A DNA stretch of 47,380 nucleotides from the NCBI GenBank assembly GCA_020848905.1, contig JADLHG010000089.1:1-47380 (forward strand), read 5' to 3'. Shown here piece after piece: positions 8,285-16,665 of the stretch; the first letter of the stretch is position 1; each line of letters begins with the position of its first letter. Position numbers and translations under genes: made by a program. The stretch comes from Deltaproteobacteria bacterium. Lineage in GTDB: Bacteria; Myxococcota_A; Polyangia; GCA-2747355; JADLHG01. The notes below the pieces were generated by a model that ran no database searches, was not told where the DNA came from, and was given only the letters and a program-made list of their open reading frames with translations.

Positions 8285-8872
8285 ATGTCTGAGCCGGGCG
8301 GACCGACCGGGTCCGGCGCGATGCGGGTCGCCGGTGCGGCGGGGGAAGGGGACGGGGCAGTGCTGATTCCAATGAAGGTTGCTCGACTTACCGTAGACCC
8401 GTGTAACGGGCTTCCGCTGGTCCTGCTGGAAGGCCTGGAGGGCGGCCACCTCCTCCCCATCTGGGTCGGGCTCGCCGAGGCCAGCGCCATCGCCGTTCCC
8501 CTAGAGGGAGTGCAGTTCGCTCGCCCGATGACGCACGACCTCATGTATTCGCTGCTCAGCGCGTGCGGCGCAGAGGTCGTGCACATCGTGGTGACGGAGG
8601 TCCGCGACCAGACCTTTTACGCGCGCATCATCCTCCAGCAGGGAGAGCAGCGGTCCGAGGTGGACGCCCGGCCCTCCGACGCGCTGGCCCTGGCCCTGCG
8701 CACCGGCTGCGCCATCTTCGTCAACGAGCGCGTGCTGTCGGCGACGGCCCGCCCGACGGTGACAGCGGCCCACGCCAGCGCGGATCCCGCGCTGGCATCC
8801 GAAGATCCTCCGCGCGCCGCGGACTGGCTGGAGAGCCTTCCCGACGAGGAGTTCGGCAAGTGGAAGATGTAG
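8285..8872 (+). CDS. Bifunctional nuclease family (BFN/DUF151) protein
   Basis: The product is 195 residues. The BFN core spans about 30-155 and contains the family hallmarks LPIWVGLAEASAI, RPMTHDL and DARPSDALALAL. Characterised members degrade DNA and RNA, but many bacterial members are uncharacterised. The ATG at 8285 follows GAAAGG; a later in-frame ATG before the core (8372) is possible, because the first 29 residues are Gly-rich and non-conserved. The stop overlaps the start of the VanZ-like gene by 13 bases, so the two are probably coupled. Confidence 0.85.
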   Translation: MSEPGGPTGSGAMRVAGAAGEGDGAVLIPMKVARLTVDPCNGLPLVLLEGLEGGHLLPIWVGLAEASAIAVPLEGVQFARPMTHDLMYSLLSACGAEVVHIVVTEVRDQTFYARIILQQGEQRSEVDARPSDALALALRTGCAIFVNERVLSATARPTVTAAHASADPALASEDPPRAADWLESLPDEEFGKWKM

Positions 8873-9279
8873 CGCTTCTTCGGCCCCGCGCGAGGCCTCG
8901 CCTCGTGTGGGCCTGGGCTCCCCCCGCTGCCGTGGCGCTCTGCATCTTCGGCCTCTCGTCCCTGCCGGGGACGACCCTGCGCTACGAGTTCTTTGCCTGG
9001 CAGGACAAGCTCGCCCATTTCCTCGCCTATGGCCTCCTGGCCTTCCTCACGGCACGCGCGTTCCGCCGTAGTCGCGGCTGGAGGGCGCTGACCTGCGCCG
9101 CCGTGGCGAGCGCCCTCATGCTGGCGTACGGCGTTCTCGACGAGATCCACCAGAGCTTCGTGCCCTACCGGAACCCGGACGTCCTCGACGTGACGGCCGA
9201 CCTGGCGGGGGCCCTCACGGCCTGCGGCCTGTGGATCGTCCTCGCCGGCCGCGAACGACGCCTCGCCCGCAGCGCATGA
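8860..9279 (+). CDS. VanZ-like integral membrane protein
   Basis: The product is about 139 residues from GTG 8860, preceded by GAGGAG; GTG 8905 is an alternative. It has three to four transmembrane helices and the VanZ-family motifs DKLAHFLAYGLLAF and LDEIHQSFVPYR followed by DVLDVTADLAGA. VanZ relatives confer low-level teicoplanin resistance in enterococci, but most bacterial homologues have no known substrate, and resistance should not be assumed here. It starts inside the end of the nuclease-family gene, and its stop overlaps the next ATG (ATGA). Confidence 0.8.
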   Translation: MEDVALLRPRARPRLVWAWAPPAAVALCIFGLSSLPGTTLRYEFFAWQDKLAHFLAYGLLAFLTARAFRRSRGWRALTCAAVASALMLAYGVLDEIHQSFVPYRNPDVLDVTADLAGALTACGLWIVLAGRERRLARSA

Positions 9280-9791
9280 TCCAATCCTTCGAAGGAGCAA
9301 CCCCGGTCCTTGGGGCCGAGGTCTTCGTCGCCGAGAGCGCGCTCGTCCTCGGGCGCGTGACGCTCGGGGCGTCGTCCAGCGTGTGGTACGGATCGATCCT
9401 GCGGGGCGATGTGGAGGCGATCCAGGTCGGCAGCGCGACGAACCTGCAGGACCGGTGCGTCATCCACGTCACCACGGATCGCTTTGGGGTCGTGATCGGC
9501 GACCGCGTCACCGTCGGCCACGGCGCGATCTTGCACGGGTGCCGGATCGCCGACGAAGTCCTCGTCGGGATCGGCGCGACGATCCTGGACGGAGTCCACG
9601 TCGGGCCGGGCAGTCTGGTGGCGGCCGGCTCCCTCCTGCCCCCCGGGAAGCAGTATCCCCCCGGATCCCTCATCGTGGGCTCTCCGGCCCGCGTGGCTCG
9701 TCCCATCACCGAGCAAGAGCGACGCATGATCGCCGAGACCGCGTCGCGCTACGTCGAGTTGGCGCACCGTCACGGTCGTTTGACCGGGTAG
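9276..9791 (+). CDS. Gamma-class carbonic anhydrase-like protein
   Basis: The product is 171 residues, a left-handed beta-helix of hexapeptide repeats (for example VVIGDRVTVGHGAILHGCRI). The three His residues that bind metal in Cam/YrdA-type proteins are present: IHVTTD and GHGAILHG. Family members reversibly hydrate CO2 or bind metal with no proven activity. The start is ATG 9276, overlapping the VanZ-like stop by 4 bases; upstream in-frame residues encode only Arg/Pro-rich sequence. It is the third member of a tightly packed operon. Confidence 0.85.
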   Translation: MIQSFEGATPVLGAEVFVAESALVLGRVTLGASSSVWYGSILRGDVEAIQVGSATNLQDRCVIHVTTDRFGVVIGDRVTVGHGAILHGCRIADEVLVGIGATILDGVHVGPGSLVAAGSLLPPGKQYPPGSLIVGSPARVARPITEQERRMIAETASRYVELAHRHGRLTG

Positions 9792-9878
9792 CCCTCGGTT
9801 GTTACCATGGGCGGGCCTGCGGCACGACATCCGCCGCCCCGCACGAGGCGCCTTGAGCAGGTCTCCACGCCCCCCGGC

Positions 9879-10712
9879 ATGACGGTACAACGCCTCCTCG
9901 TGGCTGTGTTCGTGGCGGTCCTCGCTGGCGGCGAACGGACGGCCTGGGCCGACCGCATCGAGCGCCTGGTTCAGATCCTGCGCACCGATCCGAGCTCCAA
10001 GGTTCGACTCCAGGCCGCCCTCACGCTAGCGAAGCTCAAGGATCCCCGAGCCGCGCCGGCGCTCCTGCAGGCGCTCAAGGATGCAAGCCCCATGGTCCGC
10101 GGCGTCTCGGCCGCCGCCCTCGGAGCGCTCGGGGACGCACGCGCCATCCCGGCGCTCAAGCAACTCGCGCAGCAAGACGAGCACCCCTTCGCACGCACCC
10201 AGGCCAAGAAGGCCCTCGAGGCCTTGAGCCGCGAACAGGCCGCCGGAGGCCCCGCCCCGGGAACGCGCCTCTTCGTCACCCTCGGGAAGATGACCAACAC
10301 CGCCAAGGAGGGTGGGCCTCGCCTGGCGGCGGCGCTCGGCGAGGCGCTGCTCGCGGAGTTCTCCAAGGTGGCGGGGGTGGCGACGCGCTGGGGCGGTGGG
10401 GCAGGGGCCGTGCCTTCGAGCGCCGACCTGGCCCGGCGTGGCATCAAAGGCTTCGCCCTGGACGGCGCCATCGTGAGCTTGAGCCACGCGCCGCAAGGTG
10501 GCGAGGTGGAGCTCTCCTGTAACATCAAGGTCTCGCTGGCGACCTTTCCGCAGCACAGCATGAAGGCGTTCTACACCGGCGGCGCGAGCATGTCGGTCCC
10601 GGCGGGAGACTTCAAGCCTGCCACCGCCGAGGGTCTGTACCGCGAGCTGGTGCAAGGAGCCGCCCAGGGGGCGCGTCAGCACATCGTACAGAGTTACTTG
10701 AGCTCGCAGTAG
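9879..10712 (+). CDS. Secreted HEAT-repeat protein
   Basis: The product is 277 residues from ATG 9879, which begins a clear signal peptide ending near TAWA. Residues 30-130 form two to three HEAT units (KVRLQAALTLAKLKDPRAAP, ASPMVRGVSAAALGALGDAR). The C-terminal half is a beta-rich domain (GTRLFVTLGKM, VELSCNIKVSLATFPQHSMK). I do not recognise that domain. The ribosome site at this ATG is weak; an ATG at 9807 would add a non-signal-like extension. The protein is predicted periplasmic and may be a binding scaffold. It lies 11 bases before the next gene. Confidence 0.7.
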   Translation: MTVQRLLVAVFVAVLAGGERTAWADRIERLVQILRTDPSSKVRLQAALTLAKLKDPRAAPALLQALKDASPMVRGVSAAALGALGDARAIPALKQLAQQDEHPFARTQAKKALEALSREQAAGGPAPGTRLFVTLGKMTNTAKEGGPRLAAALGEALLAEFSKVAGVATRWGGGAGAVPSSADLARRGIKGFALDGAIVSLSHAPQGGEVELSCNIKVSLATFPQHSMKAFYTGGASMSVPAGDFKPATAEGLYRELVQGAAQGARQHIVQSYLSSQ

Positions 10713-10723
10713 GGAGGGACGAG

Positions 10724-11359
10724 ATGGCCGTACACCGACGGAAACTGCGAAACTACCTTCTGGATCGTCGCTATCAGCTCCACTTCACGCTGATCATGGT
10801 CGTGGTGAGCGCGCTGCTCACCGCGGGGCTCGGCTACTTCTGGTACGACGAGATGCGCAAGGCCTCGAGCATCGTGGAGGTGAAGGCGCTCGGGAGCCTG
10901 ACCGACGACGAGGTGCGCCAGGTGAAGGAGGATTTGCACGAGCAGGACAAGACCCGCCTCTGGATCCTCGTCGGTTTCGGGACGCTCCTCTCGGTCGTGC
11001 TAGCGGGTTACGGCATCATGCTCACGCACAAGGTTGCCGGCCCGCTCTACAAGATCGGACGGCACATGCAGGACGTGCGAGACGGCAAGCTCGAATCCCT
11101 GTGGGACCTCCGCAAGGGGGACCTCCTGCAGGAGTTCTGGCTGGTGTTCAAGGACATGCACACCGCCCTGCGAACGCAAACCGAGCACGAAGCGGCGCAA
11201 TTGGCAGAGGCCATCGCGGCGGCAGAGCGCCAGCTCGCCCAGATGGGTCCCGAGGCGTCCGGGGAGCTCAAGCGGTGCCTGGACACGCTCCGCGAGCTGC
11301 GCGATCGAAAGCTCGAGAGCTGCCGACCGGCCGCGACGGGCGGCCAGCAGGACGCCTAA
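10724..11359 (+). CDS. Two-helix membrane protein with HAMP-like segment
   Basis: The product is 211 residues. The ATG at 10724 follows GGGAGGGA. The order is a basic N-terminus, transmembrane helix 1 (about 20-43), a short periplasmic loop, transmembrane helix 2 (about 80-101), a HAMP-like linker (VAGPLYKIGRHMQDVRDGKL), then a charged coiled-coil tail. There is no kinase, cyclase or MCP signalling domain, so it is a truncated receptor-like or adaptor protein. It likely transmits an envelope signal to a separate partner. It is convergent with der, 14 bases apart. Confidence 0.75.
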   Translation: MAVHRRKLRNYLLDRRYQLHFTLIMVVVSALLTAGLGYFWYDEMRKASSIVEVKALGSLTDDEVRQVKEDLHEQDKTRLWILVGFGTLLSVVLAGYGIMLTHKVAGPLYKIGRHMQDVRDGKLESLWDLRKGDLLQEFWLVFKDMHTALRTQTEHEAAQLAEAIAAAERQLAQMGPEASGELKRCLDTLRELRDRKLESCRPAATGGQQDA

Positions 11360-11373
11360 CCGAAACCGGCGTC

Positions 11374-12837
11374 TCAGCTCTCGCGACCGCCCTTCCGGCC
11401 GCGCTGGCGGAAGACGAGCCGGATCGGGGTTCCGGCGAACCCGAATCGGTCGCGTAGCCGGTTCTCGAGATAGCGCCGGTAAGCCGTAGTCACGCCACCC
11501 ACCGCGTTCGTGCTGACGACGAAGGTCGGCGGCGCCACGCGAGCCTGGGTGCCGTAGTAGAGCCGCACCGGTCGTCCGCGGAAAGCGGGCGGCGGGTGCG
11601 ACTCTACCGCGTGTTCCAGAAACCGGTTCAGCTCCGCAGTGGCGATGCGGCGACCGCACTGGGCCCGCACCCGTCGAACGGTCGGGAGGAGGCGATTCAC
11701 CCCCGCGCCCGTGACGGAGGAGAGATAGACCACCGGCGCGTAGTCCACGAAACCCAGCTCGTCGTCGCGCTGCTCGAGCAGGCGGCGCCGCGCGGCTGCT
11801 GCCGGCCCCATGAGGTCCATTTTCGCGAAGACCAGGACGAGTCCGCGCCCCGCCTCCAGCGCCATGGTCGCAATCCGTGCGTCCTGGGTCGCGACCCCCG
11901 TCTGCGCATCCACGAGGAGGCACGCGATGTGGGCCTCCTCGATGCACCGCATGGCGCGCAGGACAGACAGCTTCTCCGCGGCCTCCTCTGTCTTGCTGCG
12001 GCGCCGAATGCCCGCCGTGTCGACCAGTACGATGCTCCCCCCGGGAAGATCGAGCTCCGCATCTACCGGGTCCCGCGTGGTCCCGGCGACGGGAGAGACG
12101 ATGGATCGTTGCTGCCCGATCAGTCGGTTGAGCAGCGCGGACTTCCCGGCGTTCGGACGCCCCACGAGCGCCACGCGGATCGGCCCCTCGGGGACGGCGA
12201 CGACGCTCTCCTCGGTCTCCGCCGCGTCGTCGTGCTCCGCGCCCGGGGCGCCGTCGTCGTCTTCGCCATCGTCGAACTCCCCGTCCTCATCCGACCCGGC
12301 GAGAATCGACGCCTGGGGATCCGAAGCCGGCGCGTCGCCCGGCGGAAGCGCCTCGGTGATCGCGTCGAACAGCTCCTCGACACCTCGGCCGTGCTCCGCC
12401 GAGACGCCCACGACCGGCGACAGCCCGAGCCGGTGGCACTCCGCAATCAGCGGGTCCTGCGGCCGGCCGTCCACCTTATTTGCGACCACGAGCACCGGGC
12501 GACCGGAGGCCCGCAGCTCCCGCGCGAGGTATTCGTCGGTGGGCGTGATCCCCTGCCGTGCGTCGCAGACCAGGATGACGACGTCCGCCTCCTCGACCGC
12601 CACGCGCGCCTGCACGCGCACCTCGACCTCGATCCCGTCCGCGGCGTCCGGCTCGAAGCCGCCCGTGTCCACGAGGTGAAAGGGACGCGGTCCCTTCGTC
12701 ACGCGCCCGTAGTGCCGATCGCGCGTCATGCCGGGCTGGTCCAAGACCAGCGCTCGGCGGCGGCCGACCAACCGGTTGAAGAGCGTCGACTTGCCGACGT
12801 TGGGACGCCCGACAATGGCCACCAGCGGAAGCATCAT
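11374..12837 (-). CDS. der: GTPase Der (EngA), ribosome assembly
   Basis: Der is the tandem-GTPase needed for 50S ribosome maturation. The product is 487 residues with G domain 1 (GRPNVGKS 10-17, DTGG 57-60, NKVD 120-123), G domain 2 (GRPNAGKS 226-233, DTAG 273-276) and the C-terminal KH-like domain ending in basic residues. The linker between G domains (about 166-213) is unusually acidic (GEFDDGEDDDG). The G4 motif of domain 2 reads AKMD (338-341) where NKxD is expected, which may weaken guanine recognition. The ATG at 12837 overlaps the era TGA by 4 bases, so the two assembly GTPases are co-translated. Confidence 0.95.
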   Translation of the reverse strand: MMLPLVAIVGRPNVGKSTLFNRLVGRRRALVLDQPGMTRDRHYGRVTKGPRPFHLVDTGGFEPDAADGIEVEVRVQARVAVEEADVVILVCDARQGITPTDEYLARELRASGRPVLVVANKVDGRPQDPLIAECHRLGLSPVVGVSAEHGRGVEELFDAITEALPPGDAPASDPQASILAGSDEDGEFDDGEDDDGAPGAEHDDAAETEESVVAVPEGPIRVALVGRPNAGKSALLNRLIGQQRSIVSPVAGTTRDPVDAELDLPGGSIVLVDTAGIRRRSKTEEAAEKLSVLRAMRCIEEAHIACLLVDAQTGVATQDARIATMALEAGRGLVLVFAKMDLMGPAAAARRRLLEQRDDELGFVDYAPVVYLSSVTGAGVNRLLPTVRRVRAQCGRRIATAELNRFLEHAVESHPPPAFRGRPVRLYYGTQARVAPPTFVVSTNAVGGVTTAYRRYLENRLRDRFGFAGTPIRLVFRQRGRKGGRES

Positions 12838-13799
12838 TCGTAGCCGAAGCGCCGCCGCGGCCCGGGCCTACGGCTCCACTCCGCCTCCACGTGCACCGTC
12901 AGGCGCAGGTGCGCCGGGCAGCCGAGCAGACGACCGATCTCGTCTCGAGCCGCGGTGCCGATGTCCCGGATCATCGTCCCGCCGGCCCCGATGACGATGG
13001 CCTTCTGGCCCGGGCGCTCGACGTGAATCAAGGCGTCGATGCACACGTCCCCCCGGTCGGGACGCTCTTCGAAGCGCTCCACCTCCACCGCCACCGCGTA
13101 GGGGATCTCCTGGTGGCAGCGGGTGAAGACCTGCTCCCGAATGAGCTCCCCCACCAGGAATCGCTCGGCCCGGTCGGTGAACATGTCTTCCGGGTAGAGG
13201 TGCGGGCCGACGGGCAGGAGCGCCCTCAGCTCGGCGATCACCCGGTCCACCCCGTCAGCCGCGAGGGCCGAGATGGGCACGATCCGCTCGAAGCCGGCCT
13301 CGCACCAGGCCTGCATCAGGGGAAGAACCGTGCGCCGGTCGGCCAGCAGATCGATCTTGTTGATCGCGAGCAGCAACGGCGCCGACGCGTCCTTGTGCTG
13401 CTTCACCTGCTCGAGGACGAACCGATCCTCCTCGTGCAGTTGCAGCGCGCCGCCCTCGGCCGCGGCCTTGGCCGACCGCGGCTCCACCTCGGTGACCAGG
13501 AGGATCCCGTCCACGCCCTGCAGGCTGCCCAGCGCTTCCTTGATCATGAAGCGATTCAGGTCCGCCTTGCCGCGGTGGATTCCCGGCGTGTCGAGTAGCA
13601 CCAGCTGGTCGCGCTCGAAGGTCCGCACCCCCAGGATCCGGTTGCGGGTGGTTTGCGGCCGGGGACTGACGATGGCCAGCTTGTTCTCGAGCAACGCGTT
13701 CAGCAGGGTGGACTTGCCGACGTTCGGCCGGCCCACGATCGCGACCATCCCGGCGCGCGTCTCGGTCCCTTTCCCTTCGTCGGTCACTTCGGTGGTCAT
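12834..13799 (-). CDS. era: GTPase Era, 30S ribosome assembly
   Basis: Era binds the 3' end of 16S rRNA through a KH domain during 30S maturation. The product is 321 residues from ATG 13799. The GTPase motifs are present: GRPNVGKS (23-30), a G2 region with RPQTTRNRI, DTPG, and NKID. The C-terminal KH domain contains GQKAIVIGAGGTMIRDIGTA. It begins after a 17-residue polar extension. The stop overlaps der, so era-der form one operon. Upstream, 187 bases separate it from a divergent gene. Confidence 0.95.
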   Translation of the reverse strand: MTTEVTDEGKGTETRAGMVAIVGRPNVGKSTLLNALLENKLAIVSPRPQTTRNRILGVRTFERDQLVLLDTPGIHRGKADLNRFMIKEALGSLQGVDGILLVTEVEPRSAKAAAEGGALQLHEEDRFVLEQVKQHKDASAPLLLAINKIDLLADRRTVLPLMQAWCEAGFERIVPISALAADGVDRVIAELRALLPVGPHLYPEDMFTDRAERFLVGELIREQVFTRCHQEIPYAVAVEVERFEERPDRGDVCIDALIHVERPGQKAIVIGAGGTMIRDIGTAARDEIGRLLGCPAHLRLTVHVEAEWSRRPGPRRRFGYE

Positions 13800-13892
13800 G
13801 TCGCTGCTGGGCCTCGTCGCCGGCGGTGTCCTAGCACGCCCGCCACGAGACGGCAATCGACGCCCGGTCTCCCCTGGCTGGCGCCCGTCCGC

Positions 13893-13921
13893 TTGACAGG
13901 CCGGACGCCCGCCCGGAACAT
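13893..13921 (+). promoter_or_regulatory. Candidate sigma70-type promoter
   Basis: TTGACA (13893-13898), a 17-base spacer and GAACAT (13916-13921) lie in the divergent spacer and point toward the gene at 13987. The -35 is perfect and the -10 is weak (3 of 6). Confidence 0.35.
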
Positions 13922-13986
13922 CTGCACCGCGAGGGGGCGAAGCGCTCGAAACCGCCCCCCGCTCCACCCGCACGAAAGGAGAGCTC

Positions 13987-14388
13987 GTGGCCGTCGCCTC
14001 GCTGGTACTTGGCATCATCGGGCTCCTCCTGGCGCTCGTCCCGTCGTTCTCCGTGACCCAGATCGTGGGCCTGCTGCTCGGAGTCGTGGCCCTCATCCTG
14101 GGCGTGGTCGCGCGCAAGGGGGCCACGGAGCAGGGACAACCCACAGGGATGGCCACGGCGGGGATCGTCCTCGGGATCATCGCCGCGGTGCTGAGCGCCC
14201 TGATCTTCGCCACCTGCCAGATGTGCATGCGCCGGGTCGGCGACCGCATGGAGGACGTGGGACGCGAGTTCCGCAAGGGGATGCAGGAGGCGGTCGAGAA
14301 GGCGCGGAGAGAACAAGAGCGAGAACGACGACGGAACGAGAAGGCCGGCGAGAAGCTGCGACAGGTGCAGGAGCAACGCGCCCCCTGA
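13987..14388 (+). CDS. DUF4190-like small membrane protein
   Basis: The product is 133 residues. The GTG at 13987 follows AAAGGAGAG at good spacing. Two hydrophobic hairpin-like segments (SLVLGIIGLLLALVPSF, IVGLLLGVVALILGVVARKG) and a third (ATAGIVLGIIAAVLSALIFA) match the layout of DUF4190 membrane proteins. The C-terminal 45 residues are a highly charged helix rich in Arg and Glu, likely cytoplasmic. Function unknown. It lies 21 bases before lgt and is probably co-transcribed with it. Confidence 0.7.
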   Translation: MAVASLVLGIIGLLLALVPSFSVTQIVGLLLGVVALILGVVARKGATEQGQPTGMATAGIVLGIIAAVLSALIFATCQMCMRRVGDRMEDVGREFRKGMQEAVEKARREQERERRRNEKAGEKLRQVQEQRAP

Positions 14389-14409
14389 GGACCCGGCGCG
14401 GTCGACAGC

Positions 14410-15201
14410 ATGCATCCCGAGCTCTTTCGATGGAGCATGGGGCCCTGGGAACGGCCGGTACCGACCTTCGCCGTGGCCTTGCTCCTCGGCGCCGGACTCG
14501 CCACGCTCCTCTTCGCCGCGCTCGTTCGTCGGGCCGGCGTGAAGTTCTCCGACGCCGTCAGCGTCGCGCTCGTGGCTCTGGGAAGCGGAGTCCTCGGAGC
14601 GGCCGCGCTCGACGTCGCGATCAATTTTCGGAGCTACCTCGCCAACCCGGGCTCGCCCGGCCTCGTATGGTACGGCGGGCTGTTTGCCGGGCTCCTCGCG
14701 GCATGGCTCTTCGCGATGCGCTTCCGCCTTCCGTGGCGGGAGATCCTGGACGCCGGCACGCCGGCCGTGGCGGTTGGACAGATGTTCGGCCGGCTCGGCT
14801 GTCTCGCCGGAGGCTGCTGCTACGGGTCGCCGGCGGAAGCACCCTGGCCGGGGGTACTCTACGGGGATCCCCGCGCGCCGGCCACCGAAAGCTCCCGCGG
14901 CGTGATGCCCCTCCACCCGGTGCAGCTCTACGAGGCCGGCGGGCTCCTTCTCCTCGGTCTGCTGACGCTAGCCCTCCACCGGCGGGGGTGGGCCAGACAC
15001 CGCCTCATCGTCGTCCACCTCGTGGGCTACGCGCTGCTCCGTCTGGGCACCGAACACCTGCGCGGCGATCCCACCCGCGGGCAGCTCCTCGGGCTGTCCA
15101 CCTCCACGATCCTGGCCCTGCTGATCCTCGCTGCAGCGCCGCTGCTCTGGATCCGGCTTCAGGGCCAGCGCAGCGCCACGCGCGGGCCTAGATCGACGTA
15201 G
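14410..15201 (+). CDS. lgt: Prolipoprotein diacylglyceryl transferase (Lgt) family
   Basis: Lgt transfers diacylglycerol from phosphatidylglycerol to the lipobox Cys of prolipoproteins in the inner membrane. The product is 263 residues with about seven hydrophobic segments. The Lgt signature region reads MFGRLGCLAGGCCYG followed later by HPVQLYE. This is the Cys-rich variant; the E. coli-type signature has Asn/Glu at these places. The Arg in GRLG and the HPxQLYE motif are kept. The many lipoproteins nearby are natural substrates. Its 3' end overlaps an opposing gene by 43 bases. Confidence 0.85.
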   Translation: MHPELFRWSMGPWERPVPTFAVALLLGAGLATLLFAALVRRAGVKFSDAVSVALVALGSGVLGAAALDVAINFRSYLANPGSPGLVWYGGLFAGLLAAWLFAMRFRLPWREILDAGTPAVAVGQMFGRLGCLAGGCCYGSPAEAPWPGVLYGDPRAPATESSRGVMPLHPVQLYEAGGLLLLGLLTLALHRRGWARHRLIVVHLVGYALLRLGTEHLRGDPTRGQLLGLSTSTILALLILAAAPLLWIRLQGQRSATRGPRST

Positions 15202-15749
15202 GCCGGGAACTGCCCCAGGTCGGTCACGAACGCGTGGTAGTGGATGGCGGCCCCAACGGCGAGCCAAGGGCGAAACCAATAATCGCCCGAAAGGCCCACC
15301 CGAAGCGTCGCGTCGGTGGCCGAGGTGTCGCGAAAGCGTCGCCTCATCACGCCCACGCCGAACTCGACGGCGGGGGAGAAAGAGGCCCAGTCGAGCGCGT
15401 AGCTGAGGGTGGCTGCCGCACCGAGGACCTGGTAGGTGCCCCCGGGCTTTCCCTCCGCCGAATCGATGGCGTGGGCGGTCCACTGGCCGGTCACGCCGAC
15501 CGCGATGGCCTCGGTCACGCCGTAGCGGAGAAAGATCGATCCACCGCCTCCGGCCGGCTCGACGCGACCCTCGAGCACCAGGTACGCGTAGGCCGGAGCG
15601 GCCCCCAGCACGATCCTAGCGGCCCGCCCGGGGTCGGCCGCGAGCGCGCGGCTCCCAGAGGCCAGACCCATGATGGTCCCGGCCAGATAGATCCCGCCGA
15701 CCAGCGGCGGACACCGCACACGGCGGCGAACGAGGGGATGACGCGGCAC
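15159..15749 (-). CDS. Outer-membrane beta-barrel-like protein
   Basis: The product is about 196 residues if started at GTG 15749, which gives a signal-peptide-like N-terminus ending near RALA; a start at 15833 would add a basic extension. Alternating hydrophobic and aromatic strands (FLRYGVTEAIAVGVTGQWT, LRVGLSGDYWFRPWLAVGAA) suggest a small beta-barrel, and it ends in an aromatic residue near the C-terminus. No specific family is recognised. Its last 43 bases lie antisense to the end of lgt. Confidence 0.65.
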   Translation of the reverse strand: MPRHPLVRRRVRCPPLVGGIYLAGTIMGLASGSRALAADPGRAARIVLGAAPAYAYLVLEGRVEPAGGGGSIFLRYGVTEAIAVGVTGQWTAHAIDSAEGKPGGTYQVLGAAATLSYALDWASFSPAVEFGVGVMRRRFRDTSATDATLRVGLSGDYWFRPWLAVGAAIHYHAFVTDLGQFPAYVDLGPRVALRWP

Positions 15750-15826
15750 GCGACCTACGCTACGCCGGCGGAGGACGATGAGGCAACCGCGGCGCCCCGG
15801 GGGCGGTCGACGCTGCAGGGCCGCCG

Positions 15827-15855
15827 TTGACACCGGCGGCGCGGTCTGTTAACAA
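15827..15855 (+). promoter_or_regulatory. Candidate sigma70-type promoter
   Basis: TTGACA (15827-15832), a 17-base spacer and TAACAA (15850-15855) precede the YfgM-like gene by about 70 bases. This part of the divergent spacer also contains GTTAAC. Confidence 0.4.
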
Positions 15856-15923
15856 GCCCCTCGAGATCACGCGGCAATCGCCCACTTTCGTGAGCGGTCC
15901 GCACCGCAGAAGGAAAACGGGCC

Positions 15924-16655
15924 GTGGCCAAGAGCTACACGCGCAACAAGGAACTTAAGCAACCCGACGAGTTCATCTCGCTGAGCCACAGGGCGTGGAC
16001 CTTCATCAGCGACCATGCCACCCGGGTGCTGGTCATGCTCGGGGTCGCCGTGGTGATCGTCGCCGCGGCGTGGACGTGGTCCTACTTCCGCGAGGCGCAG
16101 GCCGAGAAGGCCACGGCGGCCTTCGGACGCGCGCTCGACATCTACTACGCGCCCGTCTCGACAGAACCTGCCAAGGCCGCCAAGGACGACGACGACGACA
16201 CGCCGCACTTCAGTACGCGCCTGAAGAAGCTCGAAGCCGCCGAGACCGAGTTCTCCAAGGTGGTAGATGGCCACGCGGGGAAGGAGGTCGCCCGAATGGC
16301 GCTCCTGCTTCGCGCCGGGGTTCGCTTCGAGCGCGCGCGCTTCGACGAGGCCATCGCCGACTACGACCGCTTCCTGAAGGAATCTACCGACAAGGCGCTG
16401 CGCACGTCGGCGCTCGAAGGGCTCATCTACTGCTACGAGGCCCGGAACCTCCTCGACAAGGCCATCGAGACGATCAAGAAGCTTCCCGGCGAAGGCGAGC
16501 AGCGCTACCTCGCCCTGTACCACGAGGGCCGCATCCTGGCGCTCAAGGGGCAGGTCAAGGAGGCGGTCGCGCGCTTCAAGCAGATCCAGCAGAAGGGCTC
16601 GCCCGCGCTGGCCAGTCGAGCCGGAGAGCGGCTCGCGATGCTCGAGGGGAAGTAG
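15924..16655 (+). CDS. YfgM-like membrane-anchored TPR protein
   Basis: The product is 243 residues. The GTG at 15924 follows AGAAGGAAAA. A cytoplasmic N-terminus, one transmembrane helix (about 34-53) and a periplasmic TPR domain (for example ERARFDEAIADYDRFLKES) match YfgM, the SecYEG-associated periplasmic chaperone anchor. An acidic insert (KDDDDD) sits near 90. It lies 10 bases before the BamB-like gene, as yfgM does in Enterobacteria, which supports the assignment. The identity is inferred from topology and context. Confidence 0.75.
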   Translation: MAKSYTRNKELKQPDEFISLSHRAWTFISDHATRVLVMLGVAVVIVAAAWTWSYFREAQAEKATAAFGRALDIYYAPVSTEPAKAAKDDDDDTPHFSTRLKKLEAAETEFSKVVDGHAGKEVARMALLLRAGVRFERARFDEAIADYDRFLKESTDKALRTSALEGLIYCYEARNLLDKAIETIKKLPGEGEQRYLALYHEGRILALKGQVKEAVARFKQIQQKGSPALASRAGERLAMLEGK

Positions 16656-16665
16656 GCCAGCCCCG

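Noticed and set aside
8860-9279. VanZ-like gene as an antibiotic-resistance determinant
   Set aside because: Most VanZ-family proteins have no resistance role; there is no van gene cluster here.
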